A stretch of DNA of 64,000 bases from Prorocentrum cordatum (GCA_963575745.1 CAUYUJ010014617.1:114501-178500), one strand, 5' to 3'; positions 40,607-51,025 are shown, counted from the stretch's first letter. Notes: generated from the letters alone by a model not told the origin. A program made the numbers and translations.

Positions 40607-40965
40607 GAGGAGTGGGCCGCGGGCGGCGCTTACACGGTCTGGTCCATGGGTCAGCGCCGGCCTCCAAAAGCAGTTCCAAGAGGCTCTATGGAATTTGCAA
40701 CGTGCCGTCAGATCTCTCCGGGAGGGCCCCGCCGATGAGTCCCGAGACGCCCATGACGCCCCCCAGACGGATCTATTCTGGTGCGCGCATGCTCGTCAAA
40801 ACGATCGGTGGCCCTTCGAAGCCGCCCGTGGAGGGCAAGACGTTTCTGGACACGGCCGGACGGGCCCCGAGAGGTGGCACAGGGCGGCCCCCCGAGCGGT
40901 GTCCAGGCTACCCCAGGACGTCCCCACGAGGCAACCCAAACGGCGGAGGAAAAACACATATTTTC
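40607..40965 (+). CDS. possible exon, unknown protein
   Basis: A plus frame with mostly C/G-ending codons reads SGPWVSAGLQKQFQEALWNL, QRAVRSLREGPADESRDAHD, TDLFWCAHARQNDRWPFEAA and RAVSRLPQDVPTRQPKRRRK before running into TIR4 sequence. There is no family motif that I recognise, and the exon limits are guesses (an AG follows GAGGAG at about 40,606). Confidence 0.35.
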
Positions 40966-41007
40966 ACAGAGGTGCGCGCGGATTTGATGAGCCCCACTCC
41001 CCTTGAG

Positions 41008-41220
41008 GGGCAACGATAGGGGGGGATAGGCATAGGGGGGAAACATCGGATCGACCTGGAATCGGCGATACATCGCCGATAGATCGGCGATAGGCCCCCG
41101 ATGGTGAATCCGCGCGTTCCTGGGCAGGTTGGGGCCATCAGACTCCAGTCGGCGATTCATGAGTGATTGGGGGTCGATGCATCTCCATCTATGCCTATCC
41201 CCCCGTATCGTTGCCCCTGT
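41008..41220. mobile_element. TIR4 element, copy 3 (best preserved)
   Basis: About 212 bp with 29-bp nearly perfect inverted ends: GAGGGGCAACGATAGGGGGG ATAGGCATA on the left and its complement ending GTATCGTTGCCCCT on the right. Internal CGGCGATACATCGCCGAT palindrome. No coding capacity. Confidence 0.88.
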
Positions 41221-41221
41221 T

Positions 41222-41278
41222 TCCTGGCGCGCGGAGCGCGCCAAGGGCAGCGCCCAAGGCGCCGCTCAGGGGGGGGGG
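41222..41278. mobile_element. HP1 core remnant
   Basis: CCTGGCGCGCGGAGCGCGCC AAGG and a diverged GGCGCC palindrome; arms missing. It follows TIR4 copy 3 directly. Confidence 0.6.
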
Positions 41279-41279
41279 G

Positions 41280-41680
41280 GGCTCCTCCTCCTCCTCCTCC
41301 TCCTCCCTCCTCCTCCTCCTCCTCCTCCTCCTCCCTCCTCCTCCTCCTCCTCCTCCTCGTCGTCCGTCGTCGTCGTCGTCGTCGTCGTCGTCAATCTCCT
41401 CCTCCTCCTCCTCCTCCTCCTCCTCCTCCTCCCTCCTCCCTCCCACTATTTTCCCGCTATTTGACGCGCCATAATGGTCTCCTCTCCTCCTCCTCCTCCT
41501 CCTCCTCCTCCTCCCTCCTCCTCCTCCTCCTCCTCCTCTCCTCTCCTCCAATCCTCCTCCTCTTCTCCTCCTCCCCTCCTCCTCTCCGCGTCCTCCTCCT
41601 CTCCTCTCTCTCTCTCCTCCTCGTCCAACCTCCTCCTCCTCCGCGTCCTCCTCCTCCTCCTCCTCCTCCTCCTCGGCCTT
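41280..41680. repeat. CTC/TCC with GTC microsatellite tract
   Basis: About 400 bp of CTC with a GTC run at 41,360-41,395 and CT dinucleotides near 41,605. Confidence 0.95.
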
Positions 41681-42106
41681 TAGCCTCTGTCCACGGCTGG
41701 CCTCTTTCGGCAGACGACACGGGGAGGTCCTCCGGAGCCCCCGGCAGGAGGGGAGCTCCCCGCGGAGGCCCGCCGAGGAGTCCCCCGCGGAGGGCCCCAC
41801 TGGAGACTTCTGGAGGCCCCAGGGAGGCAAACACGAAGAGGGCCCTCGATCCACGAGCTCCGCAGACGAGGGATGGGACGCACAGAGACACACCAATACT
41901 GTACGTCCTCCTCGGAGGCGCGCGTCCGACCCGAACATCTAGTATACCTATCTTGTAGTCTATCGTTTCGCGAGCGGTGTGGCCAGAAAACGCCCCCCAC
42001 GACGCATATACTAGAAGACTTCTCGGTGCGCGCGTCGCCCCTGCGGGGGCGATGCACAGATAGTAGAAGTATGCTAGGGTGACGCCGAAGGGAGGGCGCT
42101 GCACAC
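41681..42106. other. no assignable gene
   Basis: Continuation of the minus frame described next is open but loses coding character; no repeats recognised. Confidence 0.4.
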
Positions 42107-42214
42107 GTCCTGCTGCCTCTGGGGCCACGTCTACGGGCGCAGAAACCTCCTCCTCGTCCTCTCCAAGCGCTTGGCTGGCACCGCCCTGCTTCTGCCAGGG
42201 CACCTCGCCTGGAG
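42107..42214 (-). CDS. possible internal exon, unknown protein
   Basis: On the minus strand between a CATGTTGCAG acceptor (42,215) and a GGAC|GTGTGC donor (42,106). Reads PGEVPWQKQGGASQALGEDE, EEVSAPVDVAPEAAG. The 108-nt length keeps an open phase. Product not recognised. Confidence 0.3.
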
Positions 42215-42399
42215 CTGCAACATGCGAGTATGGATGGCATGTCCAAGTCACTTGCACGGTGCGAGCACTGTGCAGCACGGCGGATCCTCAAGCAACAGAT
42301 GCAGAAACATCCATCTGTGGGTTCGCGTCGTGATGACGTGAACGTTGGTTTCTGACACCGCGTGGAGCGCTGTCTTGTGACGCCTTGTCGGCTTGCGAC

Positions 42400-42855
42400 A
42401 CAAACGCACACACACACATACACACACGCACACGCGCGCGCGCTGTTTGCGTTGCCGCGACGCGCGCGGCGGCGCGTCGTAGACAGTCGAATGGGGGCGA
42501 GCGCGCGCACACCCACAACCACCCATATGCACACACAAACACACACACACACACACGCACGCTCGCGCACGCATGCACGCAAGCACGCACGCACGCACGC
42601 ACGCATGCACACACACACACACACACGCACACACGCACGCATGCACGCACGCGCACGCGCGCACACACACACACACACGCACGCACGCACACACGCACGC
42701 AGGCACGCACGCACGCACGCACACACACGCACGCACGCACGCACGCACGCATGCACGCATGCACGCACACACATATACACACACACGCAACACACACACA
42801 CACACACACACGCACGCACACACGCACACACGCACGCACGCACGCACGCGCACCC

Positions 42856-42929
<74 letters not shown>

Positions 42930-43384
42930 ACACACACACACAAACACACACACACGCCCACGCCCACGCCCACGCACGCACGCACGCACACGCACACGCA
43001 CGCACACGACACACGCACACGCATACGCACACACACACACACTCACGCACGCACGCACATACACATACACACACACGCACACACACACACACACACGCAC
43101 GCACGCACGCAAAAACACACACACACACTCTCACACACACACACGTACACTCACACGCACGCACGCACACACAACCACATACACACACACACACACACGC
43201 ACGCGCCCACACGCACGCACGCACACAAACACACACTCAAATACACACGCCCGCACGCACGCACGCACACATAAACTCACACGCACACGCACACACACAC
43301 ACGCACACACACACACACACACACACGCGCACGCACGCATTTACGCACAGCACACACACACACACGCACGCACGCACGCACACG

Positions 43385-43446
<62 letters not shown>

Positions 43447-43458
43447 CGTGCGTGCGAA
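42400..43458. repeat. 1-kb CA/CACG microsatellite
   Basis: CA dinucleotides with CACG blocks, a C18-like run near 42,853, and CGCGCG patches. All long frames are Thr/His/Arg/Ala or Cys/Val repeats. Confidence 0.96.
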
Positions 43459-43957
43459 GCCATGCAAATGTAAAGAGAGGCCGGCGGACTGGCCAGGTTC
43501 GCGGAGCAGGGACCTGCATGGCCCACCCAAAGGGGACCACGCGACTCGACTTGCTTGGGGGAGGCCGCGAGGGGGTGGCGAGAGGGGACCGGCGGCGGGG
43601 AGGGAGAGGTGCGACCGAGGTGGTCGTGGCACGATGTCGGTGGTGAAAGTGCGAGGGGCGCGCAGGAGCGGCGGTGGACCCGCAAGGGGGTGAACCAGCA
43701 TGGCGCACTGAGCGCAGCTAGAGAAGGCGGTCAGAGGCGGCGAGGGTGACAAGGGCGTGGAAGGCCACTGGAAGAGGGGGTCCCCGACTGCCTCCGTGCG
43801 GCTACCGTCCTCGCGTCCCAAGTGTGGGAGCGGTGCTCGCTCCCACCGTGCCGGAGGGCCCAGGAAGTGCCAGGGCGATGAACGCCTGGGGGCGGCGGCC
43901 GCGCCGAGGCCCCGCGTGCCTGTGGGGGGGGGGGGCGGAACACGCCAGGAAATCGGT
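43459..43957. other. no assignable gene; 3' flank of a minus-strand gene
   Basis: GC-rich DNA downstream of the stop at 43,958 on the minus strand. Nothing recognised. Confidence 0.4.
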
Positions 43958-44145
43958 CTAGGTCTTCTGGCCGCCTTCCTTGTGGATGATCTTGACAACC
44001 TCACCCAGCCCCATGGGTGGGAGGGCCTCCGCGAGGCCGTAGCCGTCAAGGCCGTCAGGGTTGCACGACGGGGGAACAGAGCCAGCCGAGATGCCCTCGG
44101 ACCCGAAAGCACGGCCGAGAAACGCTCTCAAGGTCTCCGCGCACC
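43958..44145 (-). CDS. terminal exon of an unidentified protein gene
   Basis: Strong coding signal on the minus strand. After a GAGGAACAG acceptor at 44,146 the frame reads CAETLRAFLGRAFGSEGISA, GSVPPSCNPDGLDGYGLAEA, LPPMGLGEVVKIIHKEGGQK T and stops at TAG (43,958-43,960). Codons are C/G-ending where expected and the composition is normal for a globular protein, unlike the repeat-derived frames around it. I do not recognise the family. The upstream exons must lie above 44,145; a short open frame at 44,325-44,392 (starts MPDPRDALSPRPGAFQRALS) is a candidate but its phase is not shown to fit. Confidence 0.62.
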
Positions 44146-44242
44146 CTGTTCCTCTTCAACGGCGGGGTGGCGACACCGTCGCGATGCACTAAGCCGGGAC
44201 ACGCTTGAGCGAATCACCATCTGGCATACCAGATGGGTGGAC

Positions 44243-44322
44243 TGGGAATAGGAGGAGAAAGAGGAGGAGGAGAAAGAGGAGGAGGAGAAAGAGGAGGAGG
44301 AGGAGGAGGTGGAGGAGGAGGA
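44243..44322. repeat. GGA/GAAAGA microsatellite
   Basis: AGGAGGAGAAAG units, then GGA. Confidence 0.9.
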
Positions 44323-44428
44323 CTCCCTCTGCCCTGCGCTGAGGGCCCGCTGGAAGGCTCCCGGCCGCGGGGAGAGGGCGTCCCGCGGGTCGGGCATTAC
44401 TAGGCTGCCCGCCCGCGAGATTCAGTTC

Positions 44429-44613
44429 GGCTACACGCAAGAGTGACCCTGGGTAAGAGTGACCCTTGGTGCGCGGCTTTTTGGGTGCCGCGGGGGGATC
44501 AAACACAAGCGCAGAAGCCGATGCTGTCGCATCGCGCTCGGTGGTCGGGGGACCCCGGTGGGCCCGCACCAAAGGTCACTCCGGCGAAAGGTCACTCTTG
44601 CGTGTAGTCGATC
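44429..44613. mobile_element. TIR6 element, copy 2
   Basis: CTACACGCAAGAGTGACCCT, GTAAGAGTGACCCTTGG at left, complementary AAAGGTCACTCCGGCGAAAG GTCACTCTTGCGTGTAG at right. Possible 5-bp target duplication TCAGT. Confidence 0.82.
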
Positions 44614-44671
44614 AGTGCCCGTGCGGGCCTGGCGGGCGGGTCCAGACGGGCCTCCTGCAGGGCGGAAAGGG

Positions 44672-44815
44672 ACATGAGGAGGAGGAGGAGGAGGAGGAGG
44701 AGGAGGAGGAGGAGGAGGAGGAGGAGTGGTGGAGGAGGACCGACATACACACACACACACGCACGCACACACATGCACACACACACACACACACAGACAC
44801 GCACACACTCACACG
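44672..44815. repeat. GGA then CA microsatellites
   Basis: GAG run to 44,725 and CA/CACG run from 44,747. The stretch to 45,597 shows CT-rich DNA and no assigned gene. Confidence 0.92.
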
Positions 44816-45597
44816 CAACTGTCCGATACCGCAGCTCGCTCTCGATGCTGGCCGATTCCCGGCCACGGGCGGCGCTCCAGCCAGCCAGCGCGGCGCGAAA
44901 CCCACCCACAGAGCCACTCGCGGGTGGGGAGGAGGCCTGCCCCGCCGCTCCACCTCCCCACCCCTCCTGCGCCTCCCTGCCCCCCCGCCCTCCCGCTTCC
45001 CATCCTGCACCTCCCCCCCCCTCCACCTGCCCTCCTTCACCTCGCGGCCCTCCCATTCTGAGGCCCATTCTCCCTCGCCCCCGACTTGGCAGCTTGTTCT
45101 CGACGCGGGCCCCCGGGGATCTCGACCGGCTAGACCCCCTCCCAAGGGCCGGCTCTTCATCCTGACCATTTTGTGACGGTCCAAGGGCCCAGTGACGACC
45201 CCCAGAGGTCGAAAAGCCGCAAAAGCTGGCCGACGTGTTTTTGTTGTTGCGTCGCCTGGAGCTGCAGGTGCCTCTCCCCCTCCCCATCCGCTCGCTCTTG
45301 AGATGAAGCCATAACAAGGACAAAATCCGACCAGGACGCGTCGGTGATGTCTGAGATCCAGCAACTCTGGAGGATGAATTGGACGCCGCGGCCATTACAG
45401 AGCGCTCCGGAACGCTCTGAAACAATGTATTCCGGTCCAAGCCCCGCCCGATCCTTGCCTTGGAAGTCCCAAATCCGCGTGGTGACAGCTAGACCGTGCG
45501 GTGACCTTGAAACCCCAAAGGATCTCACCTCGCCGCACAGTCCTTCACCGCACTGTTTAGGGACCTCGGAGACCGCAGTTGAGAAAGACATCCCTAG

Positions 45598-46247
45598 AGA
45601 ACGACCCGAGTGTCAAAACTGAGCGGTGACCCTGAATCCTTACTGACTCACTGCACGGTGTGGTCACCAACCCATTTGGAGGCCCCTGACACCAACCCCG
45701 CGGATTGGGGGTCACAACTCGGATCTCCAGTAGCAGTTTGGGACGATCTGGGCCACCCGAGAGCACCCGCGGCGAGACGCAGCTGCTGGAACGCATCCCG
45801 AGGCTGGAAAGCCGCCAGGAACCGAACCTGGAATCCCCTGAGCCCCTAAGCCTGTCCTCCCGACCCTGCAGGGGCCTCGCCATGGCGCCCCCAACAGACC
45901 ATCCGCGAGCTGATTATATTGTTTTGCAGATCTCGGTCGCGCCGAAGTTTGGTCGCGAACGGATGAGCCGGATGAGGTCGAATGTCGGTGACGAAGGCAC
46001 GGCGCGCAGGGGTCCAAGCGAGGGTTTCGAAGACGTCGACGGTTCGCTCGTCCAGAGCGTTACCCAAAAATGTGGGTAACGGATGATGCGGGCTCTCGGC
46101 CTCTGGGAGCAGTTATCTGCCACAAGGCCGCCAAGGAGAAGGCTCAGGACGAAGAACGGAAGCCGCCAAGCGACTGGTAACCACACCGTGTGGTGAGTCA
46201 GTGGGGCTTCGGGGTCGCCGCACAGTTTTGGAACTCGGGTCAACAGA
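45598..46247. mobile_element. 650-bp element with ~90-bp imperfect inverted ends
   Basis: Left end ACGACCCGAGTGTCAAAACT, GAGCGGTGACCCTGAATCC, ACTGACTCACTGCACGGTGT GGTCACC; the right end repeats these in reverse complement (GGTAACCACACCGTGTGGTG AGTCAGTGGGG, TTTTGGAACTCGGGTCAA). The interior does not read as a protein. Confidence 0.68.
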
Positions 46248-46249
46248 GC

Positions 46250-46535
46250 CCCGTCGTCAAATGTTGTTTCACAGCGTCGACTTCTAAAAGTCTCGACCCA
46301 TTCCATGGGACCGGCTCCTCCTCCTCCTCCTCCTCCTCCTCCTCCGCCTCCTCCTCCTCCTCTTCCTCCTCCTTCTCCTCCTCCTCCTCCTTCTCCTCAC
46401 TCTTCCCCCCCTCGGGCGCAGTCTGCAGTGGAGTCGCTTTTCGACGGCCCCGAAGCCTGGCGAGGGCCCCCAGAGCCCGAAAACAGCGGCAGACCTCACG
46501 TCGGGACCGCATCACGACCCGAGGGGACCTGAGTC
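46250..46535 (+). mobile_element. DR5 element with CTC insertion
   Basis: AAGTCTCGACCCATTCCATG GGACCGG, then a CTC microsatellite (46,317-46,400), then TCGACGGCCCCGAAGCCTGG CGAGGGCCC and CACGTCGGGACCGCATCACG. Confidence 0.7.
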
Positions 46536-46559
46536 GCTCTCCGAGAACGTCTCGGGGCC

Positions 46560-46800
46560 TGGGGAGGGCGAGGTCCAGGAGGAAGACGAAGCAGAGGAGG
46601 GGGGGGAGGAGGAGAAGGAGGAAGGGGAGAGGGGGAGGAAGAGGAGAAGGGGGAAGAAGAGAAGGGGCAGGAGCAGGAGGAAGAGGAGGAAGAGGAGGAG
46701 GGGGAGGCGGAGGAAGAGGAGGCAGAGGAGGAGGACGAGGAGAAAGAGGAAGAGGACGAGGAGAATGAGGAGGACGAGGAGGAGGACGACGAGGAGGGTA
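46560..46800. repeat. GGA/GAAG purine tract
   Basis: Irregular GGA and GAAGAG units. Confidence 0.88.
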
Positions 46801-46814
46801 GGTGGAGGGGGAAG

Positions 46815-46911
46815 GCTTCTTAGAAGCAGGCTGCTTCTTCGAAGGCGCCGGCCTTACATCTACAGAAAATGCCCGCACCTTCGAAGAAGCAGGGGTGCTT
46901 CTGAGAAGCCT
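46815..46911. repeat. 97-bp hairpin
   Basis: Left arm GGCTTCTTAGAAGCAGGCTG CTTCTTCGAAGG; right arm is its reverse complement with a few changes. Loop about 30 bp. Confidence 0.85.
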
Positions 46912-46949
46912 CCCCCCCCCTCCCCCTACCCCCCTCTGCGCGTGGCCGA

Positions 46950-47110
46950 AAGAGGATGATGAGGAGGAGGACGAGGAGAAGGAAGATCCATGAGGAAGAG
47001 GAAGAGGAGAAGGAGGAGGAAGAGGAAGAGGAAGAGGAAGAGGAGGAGGAGGAGGAGGAGGAGGAGGAGGAGGAGGAGGAAGAGGAAGAGGAGGAGGAGG
47101 AGGAAGAGGG
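46950..47110. repeat. GAG/GAA microsatellite
   Basis: Long GGA/GAAGAG run. Confidence 0.93.
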
Positions 47111-47176
47111 TCGTGCTCCGAGAGGGGTCCAGGGACCCCGCCTGGGCCTCCGCAAGCCCCCCCCCCCTCGGCGGAG

Positions 47177-47270
47177 ACGGGCGGGCGCCTGCACCTGCGG
47201 AGCGGGCCAAGGCTGCGGCTGCGCGACGCCCTGGAGCAGCTGCGGGCCGGCCTGGCGGAGAGGACCACGA
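47177..47270 (+). CDS. possible exon, unknown protein (plus-strand gene)
   Basis: After a C-rich tract ending TCGGCGGAG, a plus frame reads TGGRLHLRSGPRLRLRDALE, QLRAGLAER and then dissolves into the GAC repeat. It is helical and GC3-rich. Probably the same gene as the exon at 47,811, with the GAC array in the intron. Confidence 0.35.
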
Positions 47271-47475
47271 CGACGGCGACGACAACGGCGACGGGGACGG
47301 CGGCGGCGACGGCGACGACGACGACGGCGACGACGACCACGACCACGACCACGACCACGACGACGACGACGACGACGACCACGACGACCACGACGACCAC
47401 GACGACGACGACGACGACGACGACAACGACGACGACGACGACAACGACGGTGGCAGCGACGACGAGGAGGAAGGG
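47262..47475. repeat. GAC/ACG microsatellite
   Basis: About 210 bp of GAC with GGC and CAC variants. Confidence 0.94.
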
Positions 47476-47639
47476 GGGGAGCGGCGGTGAACGGTGACTT
47501 GTACGCTGGGTTGAGTTCGGGTCGTGGGGCCTCTCAAGGGCTGGGCCTGCACGAGGCCGCTGAGAGATGAAGCCTCGGAGGGCGAATCACTGGAAAGACC
47601 GAAGCTCTGCCCTCGGGCCACGAAGTGGCCTGGGAGGAC

Positions 47640-47810
47640 CCTGGGGCCCAGGGAGGAAGGAGGGTGGGGGGGAGGGGGCCATGGGGGAGAAGGGGGTGGA
47701 CGAAGGGGACGGGAGGGGGAGGGGGGGGGCGGGAGGGAGAGGGGGGGAGCGGGAGCAGGACGAGGACACAGGAGGAAGGAGGAGGGAGGGAGGGGAGGAC
47801 AGCAGAGCAG
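47640..47810. repeat. G-rich GGGGGAG/GGAGG tract
   Basis: Irregular purine tract. On the other strand it is a long pyrimidine stretch. Confidence 0.75.
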
Positions 47811-47922
47811 ACGATGGAGCAGCACGGGGCGGCGGATCCGTCCGCTCGGGCGCCCTCGCAGGACGAGGACGCTTGCGGGGCCCCCCGGGTGCGGTGGCAC
47901 GAGCGGCGCGGGGCAAGGGCAC
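47811..47922 (+). CDS. probable exon, unknown protein (plus-strand gene)
   Basis: Bounded by a CAGCAGAGCAG acceptor (47,810) and a GGGCAC|GTGAAC donor (47,923). The frame reads TMEQHGAADPSARAPSQDED, ACGAPRVRWHERRGARA, with mostly C/G-ending codons. Product not recognised. A further short frame near 48,435-48,495 (PWNLHAGRLVLLGRAE) could be a later exon. Confidence 0.42.
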
Positions 47923-48078
47923 GTGAACGGTGCCAGCAGCGAAGCAGAGAAGCGAAGCGCCCGACGCGCGGCCAGACCACGAGCTCGTGCCCACCTTGAG
48001 CCGTCCCCACGCCGCTGGCCAATGTCGCACGCAACTTCTCTCGTCAATGATGCTGTGACCGAGTGACTGTCTTCAAGA

Positions 48079-48130
48079 GACTCCGCGGCCGATTCACGGG
48101 GGACCGAAGCCGATCGCCCCTCCTACCTGT
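48079..48130 (+). repeat. 50-bp direct repeat left of TIR2
   Basis: GACTCCGCGGCCGATTCACG GGGGACCGAA...CCCCTCCTACCTG; recurs at 48,303-48,352 on the other side of the TIR2 element. Confidence 0.85.
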
Positions 48131-48291
48131 ATGTCGGGCATGTCCCCCTACAGGCGGATTTTGGACGAAACATACAAAAATGCCTCAAACAGATCCCCAA
48201 ATGGTCAGAATAATTCTCGAAACATCGCCCCCAGGCTATTGTTTTACCATTCTGGAATCATTCCTCCTGTGGAGGGGCGCGCCCGACTTAC
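48131..48291. mobile_element. TIR2 element, copy between direct repeats
   Basis: TGTCGGGCATGTCCCCCTAC on the left and its near-complement CTCCTGTGGAGGGGCGCGCC CGACTTA on the right. No short target duplication, but 50-bp direct repeats flank it. Confidence 0.85.
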
Positions 48292-48302
48292 GACTAGTTC
48301 CA

Positions 48303-48352
48303 GGACTCCGCGGCCGCTCCACGGGGGCCCGAAACCGGCCGTCCCTCCTGCC
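48303..48352 (+). repeat. 50-bp direct repeat right of TIR2
   Basis: GACTCCGCGGCCGCTCCACG GGGGCCCGAAACCGGCCGTC; copy of 48,079-48,130. Confidence 0.85.
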
Positions 48353-48499
48353 TCCGCCCCCCCTCTGGGGGCCCGGAAGGGGGGGAGGGGGCCCTCCGCC
48401 TCCTCCAACCTCGTTGGCCCTCCGCGTGCCTGCCCCCGCGCCCCGATGTCCCTGGAATCTGCACGCGGGGCGGCTCGTGCTGCTCGGGAGGGCAGAGAA

Positions 48500-48534
48500 C
48501 CATCATCAGCAACATCATCATCATCAGCATCAGC

Positions 48535-48589
<55 letters not shown>

Positions 48590-48690
48590 CCACCACCATC
48601 ATCATCACCACCATCATCATCATCACCACCATCAGCATCATCATCATCAGCATCATCATCACCATCGCCATCACCACGACCATCACCATA

Positions 48691-48724
<34 letters not shown>

Positions 48725-48855
48725 TCATCATCATCATCATCATCATCACCATCATCGCCATCATCATCATCATCATCAGCAGCATCACCATCACCATTAC
48801 CATCACCACCATCATCAGCATCATCAGCACCATCACCATCATCATCCCCGATAAG
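48500..48855. repeat. CAT/CAC microsatellite
   Basis: About 350 bp of CAT with CAC, CAG and ACC variants; a poly-His frame runs through it and is not a gene. Confidence 0.96.
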
Positions 48856-49255
48856 AAACACCCCGACGCGCGAAGCCGTTTCGCAAGCGCACCCAAAGAA
48901 GGAGGCAAACATGGCGGGGCTGATCAGTGAACGCGCATGGCCGTTCAGTAAACGCCAAGTGTCCAGTCCGGGTGGTTTTTCCTCCCTTGATGTTCACACC
49001 GAATCTCCCGCCCGAAACTACATCCATGAAAGAGTTCGTGGCGACGTCCGCGATGAATCGGTCAGTTGGTCCCTTCAGAGCATGGGCGTAAGTCGCATCA
49101 CCAGCAGCCCCAGAAGTCGTCGTATGCGAGCGTGCGGAAAAACCCAGGGAGGTGCCCGGATCAATGTGTGTGACTGGCCAAGAATGTGTTGGCGGCGAGC
49201 CCAGGCGGGAATTGAGAGGGGGCGGGCCTTCTCGGAAGGCTCGGAAGTCTCCCAT
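48856..49255 (-). CDS. doubtful open reading frame
   Basis: A 137-codon minus frame includes DATYAHALKGPTDRFIADVA, TNSFMDVVSGGRFGVNIKGG and is protein-like in composition, but an overlapping plus frame (starts MAGLISERAWPFSKRQVSS) is just as open. Neither is recognised. Confidence 0.22.
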
Positions 49256-50235
49256 CCTTCCCCAACGTTGTTTTAAACCTTCTTCGAAGACACAGAAAAC
49301 CCCTCAGAAAGCCGAAGGGAAGCCCCGCCGCCTTCTGAGAGGGCTTTCTCTTTCTCACACACACACACCCCCGCTCGCCGCCGAATGTGACCACGCACTC
49401 GTCGAGCGAGCTCGCGACCGAATGGTATGTGCTGCGGTGCCTGGCAACAAATGCCCCTGGCGACCTCGCAGACTACCAACGGAAATGGCGCAAGAGCAGC
49501 GAACAGCACCCGACCACCAGCGCAAACGAACCAAGGGGAGGTACCCCAAGCTGATCGTCCGCATCGAGGAGCGTAGCCGACGACGCCTGCACCGTGACCA
49601 TGACTGTCCTGCGACCAGACGAGCGTCCTCAGCAAAACCAGGGCCACGGACATCCACTGTCAGGCAAAACCGCATCTGGCATGTCGTCAGCTGCCGTCCC
49701 GCTGCCCCCAGGCCCTCCAGAGAGCTCGCCCGGCACGCGCGATGCGCTCGTCAGCAAGAAGAGAAAAGCCCAGCCACGCAGGGCTGTGGGGCCAACGGCG
49801 GGGACGAGGCCAACAGTGGGGGTAAACAGCGCGGTGGGGCACGCCAGAAGCTTCCATCCCGTGATCGAAAGCGAAACGATGCAAGCTGTGTCTGATCTAC
49901 GTTCTGATGCTTGTTGCAGATCCGGCTCGTCACATCCGACCGCGGGACAATCAGCGAGTCCACTGCGGAGGACATCCGCGCATCACCGAAATCAAAAGAA
50001 TGCGCCGCAGTCCCAAGCAGTCGAAGAACCATACTCCGTAGGTGCAATATGGTGTCTGGACTCCAAAATCCAAATCCGCCGACCCTTCTCCTTTCGAGTC
50101 GTAGTCGCCGTCATTCGTTCATCGTCGTCTCTGTCGTCATCGTTCCCTGCGCTTTCCTTTCCTCTCCCTGTGCCCGTCGCCGCTCCTCTCCTCTTTCTTC
50201 GGCTCTCCTCCTCAAACGCGTCTCTCAAAGCGAAA
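49256..50235. other. no assignable gene
   Basis: Unique sequence with a long plus frame from 49,594 that shows no family features and continues into the following minisatellite. Confidence 0.4.
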
Positions 50236-50399
50236 TTGAGCAACGTCGTCATCCACTCAAAAAAAAACCTTGCTTTTGATCCCTCCCCCGCCGGGACGGG
50301 GGGGGGGTCCCGGGTCTGGATTCGGGGTGGGTCCCGGGCCTGGACCCGGGTCCAGACCCAGTGGGTCCTTGGTCAGATACGTTTTCACTCCGGAGGCTC

Positions 50400-51025
50400 C
50401 CCGGCCGCAAAAAAGCCTCGAGATGGACCAAGACTGCCCCAAAATCTCCCAAAGACAGTCCACGAGGGCTCCGAATCGTCGAACGATCTGTCCAAGACGC
50501 CTGGACGGCCTCCAGACGGCCGGAGAATCCTGCAAAACGCGCAAAGAGGCCTCCATGAGCAGTCCCAACAGTGCCTCGAAGACAAAAACGGTAGATTTTC
50601 CATAGTTGTTTGCAGATTTCGGCGTTCTCGCCTCTCCCGCTTCCCGACGCTCCAAGACGGCCCAAGCGGCCTTCCGGATCGCCCTCCAGACAGCCCCAGA
50701 GGGCCCCACGAACGACCCAGTCCAAGAGAGCCCCAAGACGGCCCAAGACGCCTCCAAAAGGGCCCCAAAGGCCCCCAAGACGGCCCCAAGACGGTGCCGA
50801 GACGACTGACCAAAACGGACATTTCGAGCCCTCCGCCCCGAGTGCTCACAGGAGAAACCAAGAGGGCCCAAAAAGGCCCCCAAGAAGCCACGAAGGGACC
50901 CCAAGATGCTCCCGAGAGGCCCCCGGGGAAGCCCCCACAGGCCCCCATGAGGCTCCCAAGAGACTCCTACACTGTCCCTCGAGGACCCCCATAGCGTCTC
51001 GACCAGACCCCAAGAAACATCCTTG
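50400..51025 (+). repeat. CCCCAAGACGGCC minisatellite block, copy 1
   Basis: Irregular CCAAGACGGCCC units around the unique words CTCCCGCTTCCCGACGCTCC. It shares this layout with 53,990-54,590, so the two are diverged copies of one repeat. Confidence 0.78.

Noticed and set aside
40634-40685. Antisense ankyrin-like motif (SLLELLLEAGADPW) with splice-like edges
   Set aside because: Only half a repeat, and the sense frame over the same bases is longer and has better codon use.
42362-43693. Frames of 230-520 codons on both strands
   Set aside because: All are CA/CACG repeat translations.
44835-45000. Plus frame MLADSRPRAALQPASAARNP after a CCGCAG site
   Set aside because: GC-rich and open but Pro/Ala-biased, with no donor or relative; other frames are equally open.
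48063-48854. Poly-His protein and antisense poly-Asp protein
   Set aside because: CAT microsatellite and a TIR2 element.
49594-50994. 466-codon plus frame
   Set aside because: Second half is the CCAAGACGGCC minisatellite; the first half shows no family features and no better codon use than other frames.
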